From Sclerodactyla briareus (taxonomy: Eukaryota > Echinodermata > Holothuroidea > Dendrochirotida > Sclerodactylidae): a stretch of DNA of 64,000 nt. A program made the translations under genes and the position numbers. The DNA lies in assembly GCA_026419785.1 (NCBI GenBank), contig JAODTK010005736.1, forward strand, positions 62,001 to 126,000. The letters are read 5' to 3'. Shown piece after piece: positions 26,520-37,824 of the stretch. Position 1 is the stretch's first letter; each line of letters begins with the position of its first letter. The notes under the pieces were generated by a model, which saw nothing but the letters and a program-made list of their open reading frames with translations, searched no databases and was not told the origin of the DNA.

Positions 26520-27010
26520 TAGCTGCCGTCTCCGCCGCCGGAAACTTTAGTCGTTAGCGCAATAACTCTTTAACGCTTTATCGGATCGATTTGAAACTTG
26601 GTACACATGTCCGTCCTAGTAAAATCTCGAATGAGTTCGAAAGTGGGCATCGTTGCATGTCTGCTCTCTTCTATTTTGTAGGTTTTACACGAAAATACAG
26701 AGTTAGTCCGATTTACATGAAAACTTGTGAGTGGGGACAATAGTTGGTCCCGAAAAAAAAATGATTCAAGGTCACCAGAGGTCAAATTTGCGTTTCATTC
26801 CTGTTTTTTTTTTTTTTTTACTCGGCCGGATTTGAAAGAAATTGGAAAATGTGGACTACAGTTTGTCTTGAACAAAGTAGGGCATATCAAAGTCATCAGA
26901 GGTCAAATGGACATAACATTTCATGTGCTCCCTTCGAAATAGGTCCACGTAGGCCATTTCTGCGGGGATATACACGTCGCGGTTTACCCGCCTGCACGTG
27001 CATTTCTAGT
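26520..27010 (+). repeat. AGGTCA-type dispersed repeat, copy 2
   Basis: It parallels 4855-5345: CTGCCGTCTCCGCCGCCGG, TTGGTACACATGTCCGTCCT, CGAAAGTGGGCAT, CAAGGTCACCAGAGGTCAAA, CATCAGAGGTCAAATGGACA, GGTCCACGTAGGCCATTTCT and GCGGGGATAT. It includes an exact AGGTCA-N4-AGGTCA at 26769-26784. Confidence 0.75.
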
Positions 27011-27350
27011 TAGATAATAAATTAATGGCTCCGGATTTGGCATAATATTATTAAACGAAAAACATATTAATCTGGTGCTACTTTGATCATGTAATTCATT
27101 AATTCCAACGTCTGACCAACTTCTCATTCTGTTGAAAGTTATATTTCGGGAAATTTGTTCCTAGTACCTGGCTTAACCTCTTGTCAGCATCAAATTACAA
27201 GGTCGTAGCGCCATCCTGTGGTGAAAACGCCGTGTCCATTTATGACGGTTTTAACTGACGATCGTCAATTGACGTTTCCACGTCCCATCTCCCATAGGCC
27301 ATTACTGCTCTAGTAAGTTTCCACCTTTGCCGGTCTTGTACCCTTGAAAA
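27011..27350. other. No gene recognised
   Basis: A/T-rich unique-looking DNA directly before element A1. Confidence 0.3.
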
Positions 27351-27358
27351 ACACCACG

Positions 27359-28742
27359 CAGGGGCGGTCGCTAGAGGGGGGGGGGGTGTAGGGGTGGACA
27401 CCCCCCTTCAACAGGCAGTCGGCAAATGAAATGCCCCAGTTGGCAAAAATGAGGAAAATTGCAACGTAAAATAGTTTAGCAAAAGAGAGTACCAAACAGT
27501 TATGGAAGGAAAAAGCAACCTTTTAGGTTCAACCCTTTACATCCCCAACTAATTCTGCTCAAAATGGCCCCCTGGGGGCCATCTCCAGCAATTTTATGGT
27601 AGTATAGAACCAGCTTTTTGTGGCCTATTCGGCAAATTGAAGAACAAATGAAACGTTGAAAAGACCCCAACTTTTTGGGCGCCCCAGTCTGCAAATTGGA
27701 GAATAGATGAAAAGAGGGTTAGTGTGACCACCCAGAGTCGGTAAATGTTGAAGGAGAGAAGGAGGTTTTGAAAGAAGAGAAAACATAACTTGTAGATTCA
27801 ACCCTTACGAAGTCTGGCTGGCAATTCTTTAGTGGTTTAGAACTCAACTTTAAATTTCTCCCGTCGGGCGAATTGAACCGTAAAAGGGCTAAAGAATAGA
27901 AGGAAGGTTTTTGAAAAAGTGAAAGTGAAAACTTTTACATTCAACTCCTTCAGCATTCTCTGGCTGAAAATGGTCTGGGAACCCATCTCCGGCAATCTGT
28001 GGCAGTAATATATATCGACCGAATTGTTGTCCCAGTCGGCAAATGAAGGAAACTCTCTTGAAATGTATGGAAGAAGTTGCCGTCCAATAGAAATGGCATT
28101 TCAGTTGAAGCATGGATAACACCTTCTTGATTGAAAGTCAGTCAATTGAGGCAAAACATTCAGTCCCTTAATCTCGGTGGAAAATCATCTAACGTCTAGT
28201 CCGTCTAGAGTATTCTTCAACTGACGTTTGGTCTAACGACTAATAAAAATGTTGGGACTGAAAAGTTCAAGCCGCGCATTTCAGAAGTGAAAATTAAAAG
28301 GCCCGGTAAGAGAGTTTAAAATGTTTATCAATCTAGGGCGGTATAGAAATTTCAGTTAAGTGCCCTCAAGCTTAAAACACTGGGGAAGGGCGTTTCCTCC
28401 TGCCATCTGAGGGCTTACGAAACCAAAAATTTTCTGGAACGCTCCGCTCCAACCAAAGGTGGGCTCCGCTTTGGATGGTAATACCTGAATTCTAGCTCTG
28501 CCCTCTGCGCCATCCGCTGGTAGCACGGCCTCATCAATCAGACAACCTGCCGTTGTCCAGACACAAACTGTTTGGGGGAACATTTTGGGTTTCGCTTTCC
28601 CGCTATATATGAGGCGGGGTTAGTCGGCCCCCCAACCCAATCAACCGCTCACGTACAAGATTCGCGGCAAACCTCCAGCTTGGTTAGTCGGCAAAAATCG
28701 TACAACACCCCCCCCCCCAAAGGAAGGTCTGGCGCGCCCCGC
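27359..28742 (-). mobile_element. hAT-like non-autonomous DNA transposon, copy A1
   Basis: This 1.38 kb element is, in reverse orientation, a diverged copy of the element at 32368-33754. It begins CAGGGGCGGTCGCTAGAGG and ends GGTCTGGCGCGCCCCGC, forming an imperfect terminal inverted repeat. It is flanked by ACACCACG on the left and ACACCGAT on the right, a decayed 8-bp target duplication. Runs of G and C sit just inside the ends. The segment near 28439-28475 contains the family's GCGC...GGAGCG motif in reverse. No transposase frame is present, so it would need an autonomous relative. Confidence 0.75.
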
Positions 28743-29158
28743 ACACCGATATACCCACAGGCGCTCGTAACGTTAGGCTCCCACTCCTTTATAACAATAA
28801 ATAAGAGAGGGTGTTCCAGTTCCCCAAATCCCAATCCCAACGACTGTTTGAACCCAACGACTTCAATGCGAGTATCGAAAATCGATCGTTCGGCCTATAG
28901 ACAAATGAAACACTTCATGCGAACCACAAAGATTCTTTTTAAACACAATGGTTCCTCTGATATCGCACTATCTTGACTGAAAACTCAACCAAATCGGGGT
29001 ATAAGATTCTAGACCACGAGTTGAACATCTGCAAGTTGAACAGCTGGCGCGGCCACTCGGATTTAAGACCTCACGTTTCAGGGAGTTGTACTACACTGGA
29101 AAAAGTGATGTTCACTAGTAAAAAAAAATCGGAAATGAACATAGGCATTGAATAACAG
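28743..29158. other. Unique-looking spacer between elements A1 and B
   Basis: These 416 bp show no coding domain, repeat or RNA gene that I recognise. They are probably the original host sequence into which the elements inserted. Confidence 0.4.
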
Positions 29159-31096
29159 CAGGGGCGGCGCCAGGGTTTTACAATAGGGGGGGGGGGGGCG
29201 AAACTTGATGCTTGACTATCTAAGCGGAGTGCCACCACAGGTTGGCGCGGAGCGTACCAGAAAATTTTGGGCTGTCTGAAGCTCCCAGATGACAGGAGGT
29301 CGCCTCTCTGGGCCTTCACACTCGACACTGAACATATCTTTAAGTGTTGGCTTTTCTGTCCTGTCATTTGGTATAATGGGTTTTGGGTATTTAAATTTTC
29401 CTCACTTTATGATGGAAGGTGTTTTTCCCGACGACCAGCATCGACCGCATAGCAGTCCATAAACTGATAGCATACACACAACACAAAAACTATCGTGAAC
29501 GAAGGCCTTCAGTTACAGTGGCGCCTATGGCGGCAAGGCGTAAGATTGAACTGAACTTTTGTACTGGCCGGGATTTGTTAGACTAAATAACCGCTGAGTA
29601 ATTATTGGCAGACTGGGGTGGCTGGAATGAGTCCCCCAGCCGAATATTGATGAACGCCTCCCTCTGAAGTCCACAGCCCCAACGGTACAAGTTAGATCTA
29701 TGCGTGTCCATACAATCGGGTCAAATAAAATTGACGAAGAAAACACAACACGGCACCACGCCAACGATTACCTAAGTGTTAAAAACTATCACCACAACTA
29801 TTTATTGGGTATTTTGGTGAACATGCCCCTCCCCCATCTACGAAGATTTGTTCGAATCCGCGAACTTCATGTTTGGTACATTAAATTGATTCGTAGCAAA
29901 ATCGGGTCAAATGAAATTGACGAAGAAAACACAGGCACGCGCGCGAAGCGCGCAGAAATTTTGGGTTTCTCTTCTTACATAAGTGTTGAAAACTATCACC
30001 ACAACATTTTTTTCACAAGAATTTGATTGGAGGAACGTGCCCCCCCCCATCTTTGAAGGTACGTTCGAATTCGTCGACAAACGTTATTTTCGGTACAGTA
30101 ATTATGCTTGGCATATAATCGGATGAAATAAAAATTGATGTAGAAAAGACGACCACGCGCGCGAAGCGCGCAAAATTTTTTGATTTACCTAAGTCTTTAA
30201 AAACTATCATCCAACAACATGTTTCATTTGTGATTTTGGGTAACTGCCCCTCCCCCATCTACGAAGATTTGTTCGAATCCGCGAACTTCATGTTTGGTAC
30301 ATTAAATTGATTCGTAGCAAATGATCAGGGGTAAATGAAAATTGACGAAGACAACACAGGCGCGAAGCGCGCGGAAATTTTGGGTTTCTCTTCTTACTAA
30401 GTGTTGAAACTAACCACACAACATTTTTTTCACAAGAATTTGATTCTAGGAACGTGCTCTCCCCCCCCCCCCCCCATATACGAATGATTTGTTCGAATCC
30501 GCGAAATTCATGTTTGGTACATTTAAAATTGATTGCGTGGCCTATAATCGGATTAGAATGAAATGGACGGAGAGAAAACAAAGCCAGGCGCGCGTGGATC
30601 GCGCGCGAAGATTGTGGGGTTTTTTATTTACTAATAACTAGGAGCTTCAATGGGGGACACGTGGCCCACATCTGCGAAGATTTGTTGAACCCGCGAACTT
30701 GTATTTTTGGAACATTAGATCCACTGCGTGGGAATATCATCGGATATCAAATGAAAACGACGAAGAAAAACCACGGGCCAACGCGCAGCGAAGGAGCGCG
30801 GGGAAAAATTGGTTTTTTCATGTACACAAGAGTTAAAATACTATCACCACCACAATTTCCCCAATGGATTTATTGGGGACCGTTCCCCCATCCCCCATTT
30901 ACGAAGGATTGTTCGAATCCGACAACAAACTTGATAGTAGTTGTAGTAACCTATATAGACCAAACCAACCTCACCCCACCCCTCACGAACATAAGTGCGT
31001 TAAAACACGTTCAAACGATTTTTTATTTTTTCGGCCCAAAACCCATAGGGGGGTGGGGGCAACCGCCCCCCCTTGCCCCCCTGTGGCGCCGCCCCT
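29159..31096 (+). mobile_element. hAT-like element B with internal tandem array
   Basis: This 1.94 kb element starts CAGGGGCGGCGCCAGGG and ends CTGTGGCGCCGCCCCT, giving inverted ends. AATAACAG before and AATAACGA after the element suggest a slightly decayed 8-bp duplication. The first 0.5 kb contains the family hairpin, GCGGAGTGCCACCACAGG then TTGGCGCGGAGCG, at about 29223. The middle, 29690-31000, is an array of about 210-bp units, listed separately. Short frames inside show no transposase motif. A fragment at 22742-23210 matches its first half but lacks the array. Confidence 0.75.
29690..31000 (+). repeat. Tandem array of about 210-bp units inside element B
   Basis: Six to seven diverged units repeat the order CCCCTCCCCCATCTACGAAG, TTTGTTCGAATCCGCGAACT, TTTGGTACATTAAATTGATT, GAAATTGACGAAGAAAACAC, GCGCGAAGCGCGC, GAAATTTTGGGTTTC and AACTATCACCACAACA. 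Unit starts lie near 29824, 30033, 30246, 30465, 30655 and 30890. The first units are the most regular and the last the most diverged. Confidence 0.75.
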
Positions 31097-31102
31097 AATA
31101 AC

Positions 31103-31990
31103 GAGACCATTTTGTTCGAAGTTGCAAAAACAAAATATCTAATAATTCTCCTGCTCGATGGAATAATCATATTAAATAAATGCCGATTATTTTGTCAACT
31201 GCTTTGGTCGATTGAGTGAACGTTAAAAAATATGTTTGGCTCTCATTTCCCCCTTTGTTTTGTTGGGTTCAAACATCGTTGGGTTTAGTGAACAACCTTT
31301 TTCCTTACTTATTGCATAATTATGGAGCTAACGTACGAGCGCCGTGCAGCACCTAGAGGTCATGACAACTGACTTGCGTAGACTGGTAAGACGTCTAATG
31401 ACTATTTGCAGTGTGTAAAGGTACTTTATCGCACGGCTGCGGAGCGAGAGGCGACCGTTGATCTACCGTAAGTGACAAGTCCATTCACCAAAAAACACGT
31501 TTCTTCTGAATTTCTCATGGTAACTAACTAACTAACATCACGTATGTGCTTGCATAGAACCTCACATTCTCCATTAGTACCCTTTTCAAATGTACACTTC
31601 CACCTCTTTTGGAAAGCAATCCTTATACCAATTCGCCATGAAATTTGGTATCGATTGATGCATTGATATTTTTTTTACTAACACTTCTTGGGTTTACGTC
31701 GTTATTTTGTTGGAGTGCTCAGTGCGGCTCGTACCCACAACTCCAACGAACATTTGAATGACTTCTGCGTCGTCCGTTCATATCGTCTAGCCTACTTTGG
31801 CCATGTGCATTCCTTCGCCGTGTTGCTTTTTAACTTACTTATACCATCATGTTATGCTTCCCACCGAGGTGCTTCGGCTGAAGGAAATCTTTTAGGTCGA
31901 ATTGTAGAGGCCTCCAGTTTTTTGGGGTGTGGAAGGCCACCGGCGAATTTCGCCTACTCTTTACGAAGAGTGCCCTGAGTAACGAGGAGG
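31103..31990. other. Spacer between element B and a SINE
   Basis: I see no gene. A stretch of TAACTAACTAACTAAC-like repeats lies at about 31521-31535. A 96-codon open frame at 31688-31978 has no recognisable domain and overlaps the SINE body. Confidence 0.35.
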
Positions 31991-32180
31991 GGTGAGAATT
32001 CCTGCTCCCGGGATCGCCATTCAACGTACCCATCCGACAGACGAGAGTGTAGCTTCATGCACTCGTGTAGCCCTTTCCTACACAGGACGGTGAAAGTTGG
32101 TGACACACCGGGGTTTGAACGAGGGACCTCAGGCATTGCGGCGGACCTTAACCGTTCCTACCACCCAAAGCTCTCCAGAC
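31990..32180 (-). repeat. tRNA-derived SINE fragment
   Basis: On the minus strand there is a tRNA-like head with an A-box-like GGTGGTAGGAACGG and, about 40 bases later, a B-box-like TCGTTCAAACCCCGG (B-box consensus GGTTCGANNCC). Body sequence runs toward lower coordinates. It lacks a good acceptor stem, so it is a SINE or tRNA relic and not a functional tRNA. Confidence 0.5.
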
Positions 32181-32359
32181 TCCCACCGCTGCTGACCTTG
32201 GATCGTATTCGTTAGTACAGTACATGACAACATGACTCAGGGCGTGCTTTCTGATTGTTCGTCATGAAAACCTAAATTCAACACATGCAGCCCAGAGCGA
32301 GAAAAAAACCCAAGGCCGTCCTCCACAACCCGACTTAACACACCTGGGTGCGTGTGTGC

Positions 32360-32367
32360 AGCGCATA
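32360..32367. repeat. Target-site duplication of element A2, left copy
   Basis: AGCGCATA is repeated exactly at 33755-33762, immediately outside the other end of A2. Confidence 0.85.
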
Positions 32368-33754
32368 CAGTGGCCGTCGCCAGACATGCCTTTTGGTGGG
32401 GGGGGGTTACCTACTATTTTTGCCGACTACCAGCTGAGTTTTGCCGACTACCAATGCTGAGTTTTGCCGACTAACCAACCCCCCCGCCTTCATAGTTTAG
32501 AGGGGAAAGCGCCACACAATGTCCCCCAAACATGTGTCCTGTACCACGGGGCAGGTTGTCCTGATTGATGAGGCCGTGCTACCAGCGGATGGGCTCAGCG
32601 GCAAGCTTAGAATTCATGTTATATACTATCCAAGCTGGAGCGCCACTTTGGTTGGCGCGGAGCGTTCGCAGAAATTTTTGGTTTCTAGCCTCAATGGCAG
32701 GAAACGGCCCTTCCCAAGTGATTTAAGCTGCATGGCACAAAACCCCTTTAACTGAAATTTCTATAACCGCCATAGATTTGCTAAAACCATTTTAAAAACA
32801 TCTCTTACCAGGCCTTTTAATTTTCACTTCTGAAATGGGCGGCTGAATTTTTTCAGTCCCAACATTTTATTAGTCCGTTAGACCAAACTTCAGTTTAAGA
32901 ATACTCTAGACGGACTAGAGTACCGGTCAGCTGATTTTCCCCGAAGATTAAAAGTGACTGAATGTTTTGCCTCAATTTGACTGACTTTCCAATCAAGAAG
33001 GTGGTTTCTATGCCTCACTGAATTCCATTCCTATTGGACCGGAAACTTCATTCCACTCCAATCCTATTTCAAAGATTTTTCTTCATTTGCCGACTGGGAC
33101 AACAAATTTCGTTCTATATATATACTGGCCACAGATTGCGGAGATTGCTTCCCAGACCATTTTTCCAGCCGGAGATATTCTGAAGAGTTGAATGTATAAG
33201 TTTTCACTTTCACACTTTTTCAAACCTTCCTTCTCTCTTTTAAGTTTAGCCCTTTGTCGTTTTCAATTCGCCGACTGGGAAAATTAAAGTTGAGTCTAAA
33301 CCACTAAAAAATTGCCAGCCAGACTTTAAGGGTTGAATGTACAAGTTTAATGTTTTCTCTTCGTTCAACACCTTCACTTCTCTCCATTCAACATTTCTAC
33401 GCCTCTGGGGTCACACAACCATCTTTTCTTTATTCTCCAATTGCCGACTGGGGCGGCAAAAGTTGGTTCCTTTCTAGTTTCATCTGTGCTTCAATGTGCG
33501 ACTAGGCACGAAAGCTTGGTTCTATATACCATAAATGGCTGGAGATGGCCCACAGGCATTGAGCCAGAATTAGTTGGGAGTGGTAAAGTTGAACATAAAA
33601 GGTTTGCTTTTCCTTCCTAACGGTTTGTACTCTCTTTTGCAAAATTTTTTACGTTGCAATCCTATTTCCAATGGGGCATCATTTTGCCGAACGGCCGTTG
33701 TGAATGGGGGGGGGGTGTCACACACCCCTACACCCCCCTCTAGCGGACGCCATG
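32368..33754 (+). mobile_element. hAT-like non-autonomous DNA transposon, copy A2
   Basis: This 1387-bp element is bounded by a perfect 8-bp duplication AGCGCATA at 32360-32367 and 33755-33762. It starts CAGTGGCCGTCGCCAGACA and ends CTAGCGGACGCCATG, an imperfect inverted repeat. An 8-bp duplication with CAG-starting ends is typical of the hAT superfamily. Internally it shares about 1.3 kb with copy A1 in reverse and carries GCGCCACTTTGGTTGGCGC, followed by GGAGCG, near 32639. A repeated phrase, TTTTGCCGACTA, occurs near 32420-32480. No transposase is present. Confidence 0.85.
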
Positions 33755-33762
33755 AGCGCATA
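33755..33762. repeat. Target-site duplication of element A2, right copy
   Basis: This is the exact partner of AGCGCATA at 32360-32367. Confidence 0.85.
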
Positions 33763-34390
33763 CGCCAATCGGGCTAGCAGATAAGATTTCGGGCATTACT
33801 ATTTTAAAAGAACTGAAGGGGCGTACCGATACACCGCCTGAGTTACACACATAAGTTCCATTATAAGCCTACTCATGCATTAGCACAAAAATGACTGCCC
33901 ACTCTTCAATTATACAAAAGGAATCATCAAAAAAACTCCCAGGTGTGTTCGTTTGCAGTGACTCCTATTGGTTTATATTTTACCGCGTATCGCGGTATGA
34001 TCATAGCGTAGGGCGATAGTCATGAACCTGTTGAACTTGGTTCCCACTTTGTATTGGCAACACGTTGAAGCATGCATGGCGACAACAATACATGTACGAC
34101 CAATGAAGTTTTCCGAATCTATTTTGAGAAAGAGGTATTCGGGCTCAAGTGTTACCTTGGGATGATTATCGAGAAGTCCATGCAGCAGTGCTTCAACTAC
34201 TGTACAAGGTTTATTGAAGCTTTTTTTTATGGTCTACCTTGCCGAGCAGAGGATCGTTCCATTCAAGGCCAGCAAGGATTGCCGACATGGCTACTGCACC
34301 TATTGTCAGCTGCGATCCTAACCAGATACACGGAATAAGACAATACATCTTAGCGGTTACATTAATGTGGGCCGGGGAGGGTTAATCACG
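33763..34390. other. Gene-free stretch after element A2
   Basis: No domain, repeat family or RNA gene is recognised here. An 88-codon open frame at 34072-34338 has no recognisable product. Confidence 0.35.
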
Positions 34391-34394
34391 CACA

Positions 34395-34610
34395 GAAGGC
34401 AAGTTGCCTACCCCTCGTTTTGCCGCTCCAATCCCTGATGCTGAGCTGTCAGCGAGAGAGGCAGCAGCTACCATTTTTAAAGTTTTTGGTTTAGGGACCA
34501 ATCCGGGATATCGAACCACGGTCCAGGCGTGGAAGGACGACCACTTACCAACTGGTGCCAAACCAGTAACCTCGGAAGAATTTTTTTACTGTCACTGAAA
34601 AACTAGTTCA
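34395..34610. repeat. SINE-like repeat fragment
   Basis: It contains the ordered phrases TTGCCTACCCC, TGATGCTGAGCTG, AGCGAGAGAGGCAGC and GGGATATCGAACCACGG, where ATCGAACC resembles a B-box in reverse. This is the kind of short interspersed repeat common in marine animals. The 34.4-kb and 38.5-kb copies are similar only in general layout. Confidence 0.4.
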
Positions 34611-35578
34611 ATATGGTTGTAATGCAGCCCCATAGTATGGTTCAAAAAGTACTTGCCTCGGAAAATGAGGGCAGGTAGCGTTCCACACTGCTGTCATAGT
34701 CTTTTCGAAATATTGGAAGGGAAATGGTCTGTTTGTATGTAGGCGGTGCCCATGAACAGTTTAATGATTCGGTAACGTGTATAATGCCATATACTTCCCG
34801 TTTCTTTTATTTCTGAGTCCCGAGATTGGGCCTCACGTGAAGAGGGACAAACGTGTTGTAATCGGTGCGGAGTAAAGGTTACTTGCAGAAGGTTAAGCAA
34901 CCTCATTTGGCATAAATGATAATCCTAAAGCCTCCTATATCTGTATATATATGGAGTAAAATCCGAGTAATTGCAGTTTCTGACAGAAGAAAGGTTTTCA
35001 GTATGTTTGAGGAGTTGGTAAGATCTCACCCGGAGTATTCAGTGCAAGTGTGGAACTCCCTCATTCCAGAAAAATAAGCTGCTAATTGAGAACGAGGGCT
35101 AAGGGATTAAGATCGTCTGCGAGATTTGCCGTATATATGAGGAAAGACTTAAAGCGCCTTGGTCTGACTCAATTAGCTAGACGAATCGAGGGATGCCTTT
35201 CATAAGGTTTTCAAAATTGCCATGGCTTTGATGTCCCCTTTTCAACTACTTCTTCGGACGTTCTATCATGTTCTGTCCCCAATGGCCCATGGGGCCCTTA
35301 TTGTCTCAAAGCTCTGTGATAAATTGCAATACGCCGTTCGGAAGTATTTCCTCTTGCAAAGAGTGATTGTGGAATAGCCTGTCTACAGATATTTTTTAGT
35401 CGAAGAGTGTTAATGCCTCTAAGAACAGTCTCATTTGCTGTTCTTCTTCTTCTATCCTCCTTCTGCTTCTTCTTGAATTGTCGTGGTTTCGGGGTCAATA
35501 TGTCTGACTCAGCTTCCAATTCCTTTCCCTTTCCTATCTGCCTATACTGAACTAATATCGATAGCACTTGCATGGACA
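34611..35578. other. Gene-free stretch downstream of the LINE
   Basis: I see no gene. A basic 93-codon open frame at 35298-35579 on the minus strand shows no known domain. Confidence 0.35.
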
Positions 35579-35579
35579 C

Positions 35580-36315
35580 ATAATTCCTTATTACCTACCC
35601 GGGGTCCGGCGGACCCGAGGTTGGTGGGGTAGTAATTTAGTTTTACAATTGGGCCGACTCTGATGGGGACAAGTATAAGGTTTCCCTTCAGATAGATGGA
35701 TGTATAGATATATCACTTATAAAGCGCCAGTAATATAAAAAAAAAAATATGAATAAAAAAGACTCATATAGGTAATCAGAAAAATTAAATTAAATTAATG
35801 AGTTTCCACTTTGGTTTTGACTTGTACAAGGCCTCCAGTGCTACGAACAGCGGCAGGAGGAGAGTTCCAGGTGTGAGGACCACAATAACTGAAACTTCGT
35901 CTCAAGTATGGACCCATAGCTCGTTTTCTAACTAGATACACACAACAAATCTACATAGCAAGAACGTGTAGACCTGGCAGAGGTGCGACGGGATATGGAA
36001 TTGCTCAAATAGAGAGGACATCATGCACCTGACAGATATTCATGAACCAGGAGACTCGGAGTCCAGGACTGAGATTTTAAAGAGGCTTATGTACCTAACG
36101 GGCAGCCAATGCAACGAATACATAATAGAGAGAGAATCAGGATTATCCTTAAGTGACCCGGAAACATCCCTAGCAGCCGAGTTTTGAAGATGCTGTAGCA
36201 TGGCCAAGTTAGTCTTGGAAAGTCCATATAAAATAGAATTGCAATAGTCAAGATGACTCGAGATGAAAGCATGGATCAAGGCGACCGTAGAGTCATGATC
36301 TAGATGACTTGATAG
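35580..36315 (-). mobile_element. CR1-like LINE, 3' part (reverse transcriptase C-terminus)
   Basis: Read on the minus strand: HLDHDSTVALIHAFISSHLD, then YCNSILYGLS, LQHLQNSAAR and LHWLPVRY, then RAMGPYLRRSFSYCGPHTWN and SPPAAVRS. This order is the C-terminal part of the ORF2 reverse transcriptase of CR1/L2-type non-LTR retrotransposons. The frame is broken in several places. The 3' end is probably near 35580, where GGGTCCGGCGGACCC forms a short hairpin. Element C interrupts it at 36316. Confidence 0.8.
36308..36315. repeat. Target-site duplication of element C, left copy
   Basis: CTTGATAG is exactly repeated at 37817-37824. Confidence 0.88.
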
Positions 36316-37816
36316 CAAGGGCGGCGATTGTGTTGGCGGTTGGGGGACGGACAAGATGAATACCATCTAAGCGACAGCGCCACCACAGGTTGGCGCGTAG
36401 CGTACAAGAAAAATTTTCGTTTGACGGACCTCCTAGATTGCAGGAAACGGCACTTCCCATGCCTTATTGATACCGTGCTGCAGCATCCTAACATTGATAA
36501 CAAATTTTTATTTCAAGAAAGTTCTCCAAAAACTTATCGCCTTAGGGATCAATTTCAAGGTTTTTGCGTTTGGTGCTGTGACATTCTGAAATACGATGCA
36601 AGTGAGTTTCAGTCATGAAAGGATCAATCGAAATGGGCAATGCCACCATCACTACGTTCGCGCGAAGCGCGAAATTTTGCAGGATCCAATTTGACTAACG
36701 ATCGACTTGCACTGACCCATAGGGCAGGCCTGAGCTTTTTACTTAGAGATTACGGCCCCCGTTTTTATTTTCTTTGCGGACCACCTGCGCATAGGAGGGA
36801 CATTCTAGTTGGAGCCAGACTTGTGGCCAAATGAGTAAACACACAGAAGTAAAACCGCAACTGCGCGCGAAGCGCGCGCGGAAATTTTACACTTTTGGAC
36901 ATTCCATCTAAAAGACAGGCAATCTTTGGATATAAACTGGTCCTTACAACAATTTAATCAATGTCTTTGGCAACGAAAACTGTGGCGTTTCCTTCCTGGC
37001 CGAATCTTCGATGGCAATTTTATGGGGTTTCCACCCGCACCGTGTGCCGGCCCTCTTAATATGTGCACCGTGCACGCAACCAACTTTTAAAAAAGAGTCG
37101 CACCCATGAATTGATTGCCGAATACTCTATATTCTAAATTTGCAGATAGACCATTTTTTGCCAAAACAAATCACAGGTCCCGTTAGGTGGTAGACTTAGC
37201 CCCCGTCGCCCCCGCCTTCTTCCCTTCTAAGACAACAATGTTTACACTTCTGGGCGTTCCAACAAACATTCAGGCAATATTTGGACTTCACTTTTGGACA
37301 GCCTTTTCTTCACTTGAATTTTGATGTCTTTCTGACAACGCAATTTGTGCTGTTCCCTGGCTGTATTTTCGATGTCGCACCGTGTGCCCTCATCAGTTCA
37401 TAGTGATATGGCAACAGTGCACTCAACTTTCAACAAGTGTCGCACCTATAAATAAAAATCACAGATCCCGCAGGTGGTAGACCTACCCCCGTCGTCTCAA
37501 CCCCCTTCACCTCAAGATAGCAATTTGTATGTCTGAACACTACCGACACAAGAAATACCCGCGCGCAACGCGCAAAAATTTCGAAGATGGAGCAGCAGAA
37601 TTCACTCAACTTGATCATTTAGGTCACTACGCATTTGTTTAAACATGGTTGCTGATGGATTTGTCTGATACAGTGTCAGCGAAATTGCAGTCGGGCTCAA
37701 ATATTAGGGGGGGGGGGACAAAATGCATTGCGTCCCCCAACCCAAATATTGGGGGGAAGCCGTTTCCCCCACGTCCCCCCCCCCCGTCCCCCCCCCCCCC
37801 CATGATCGCGCCCTTG
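36316..37816 (+). mobile_element. hAT-like non-autonomous element C, nested in a LINE
   Basis: This 1501-bp element starts CAAGGGCGGCGATTG and ends ATCGCGCCCTTG, with exact flanking CTTGATAG at 36308-36315 and 37817-37824. It carries GCGCCACCACAGGTTGGCGC at about 36370, GCGCGAAGCGCG at about 36660 and GCGCGAAGCGCGCGCG at about 36864, each followed shortly by AAATTTT. Runs of G and C lie near the right end (37709-37800). No transposase is seen. It inserted into the CR1-like LINE, splitting HLDHDST from the upstream thumb region, so it is younger than the LINE. Confidence 0.88.
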
Positions 37817-37824
37817 CTTGATAG
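37817..37824. repeat. Target-site duplication of element C, right copy
   Basis: This is the exact partner of CTTGATAG at 36308-36315. Confidence 0.88.

Noticed and set aside
32000..32170. A tRNA gene
   Set aside because: A- and B-box-like words are present but there is no matching acceptor stem, so it is a tRNA-derived SINE.
36316..37816. Element C as a host gene with a GC-rich promoter
   Set aside because: The perfect 8-bp duplication, inverted ends and interruption of a LINE frame show it is a transposon.
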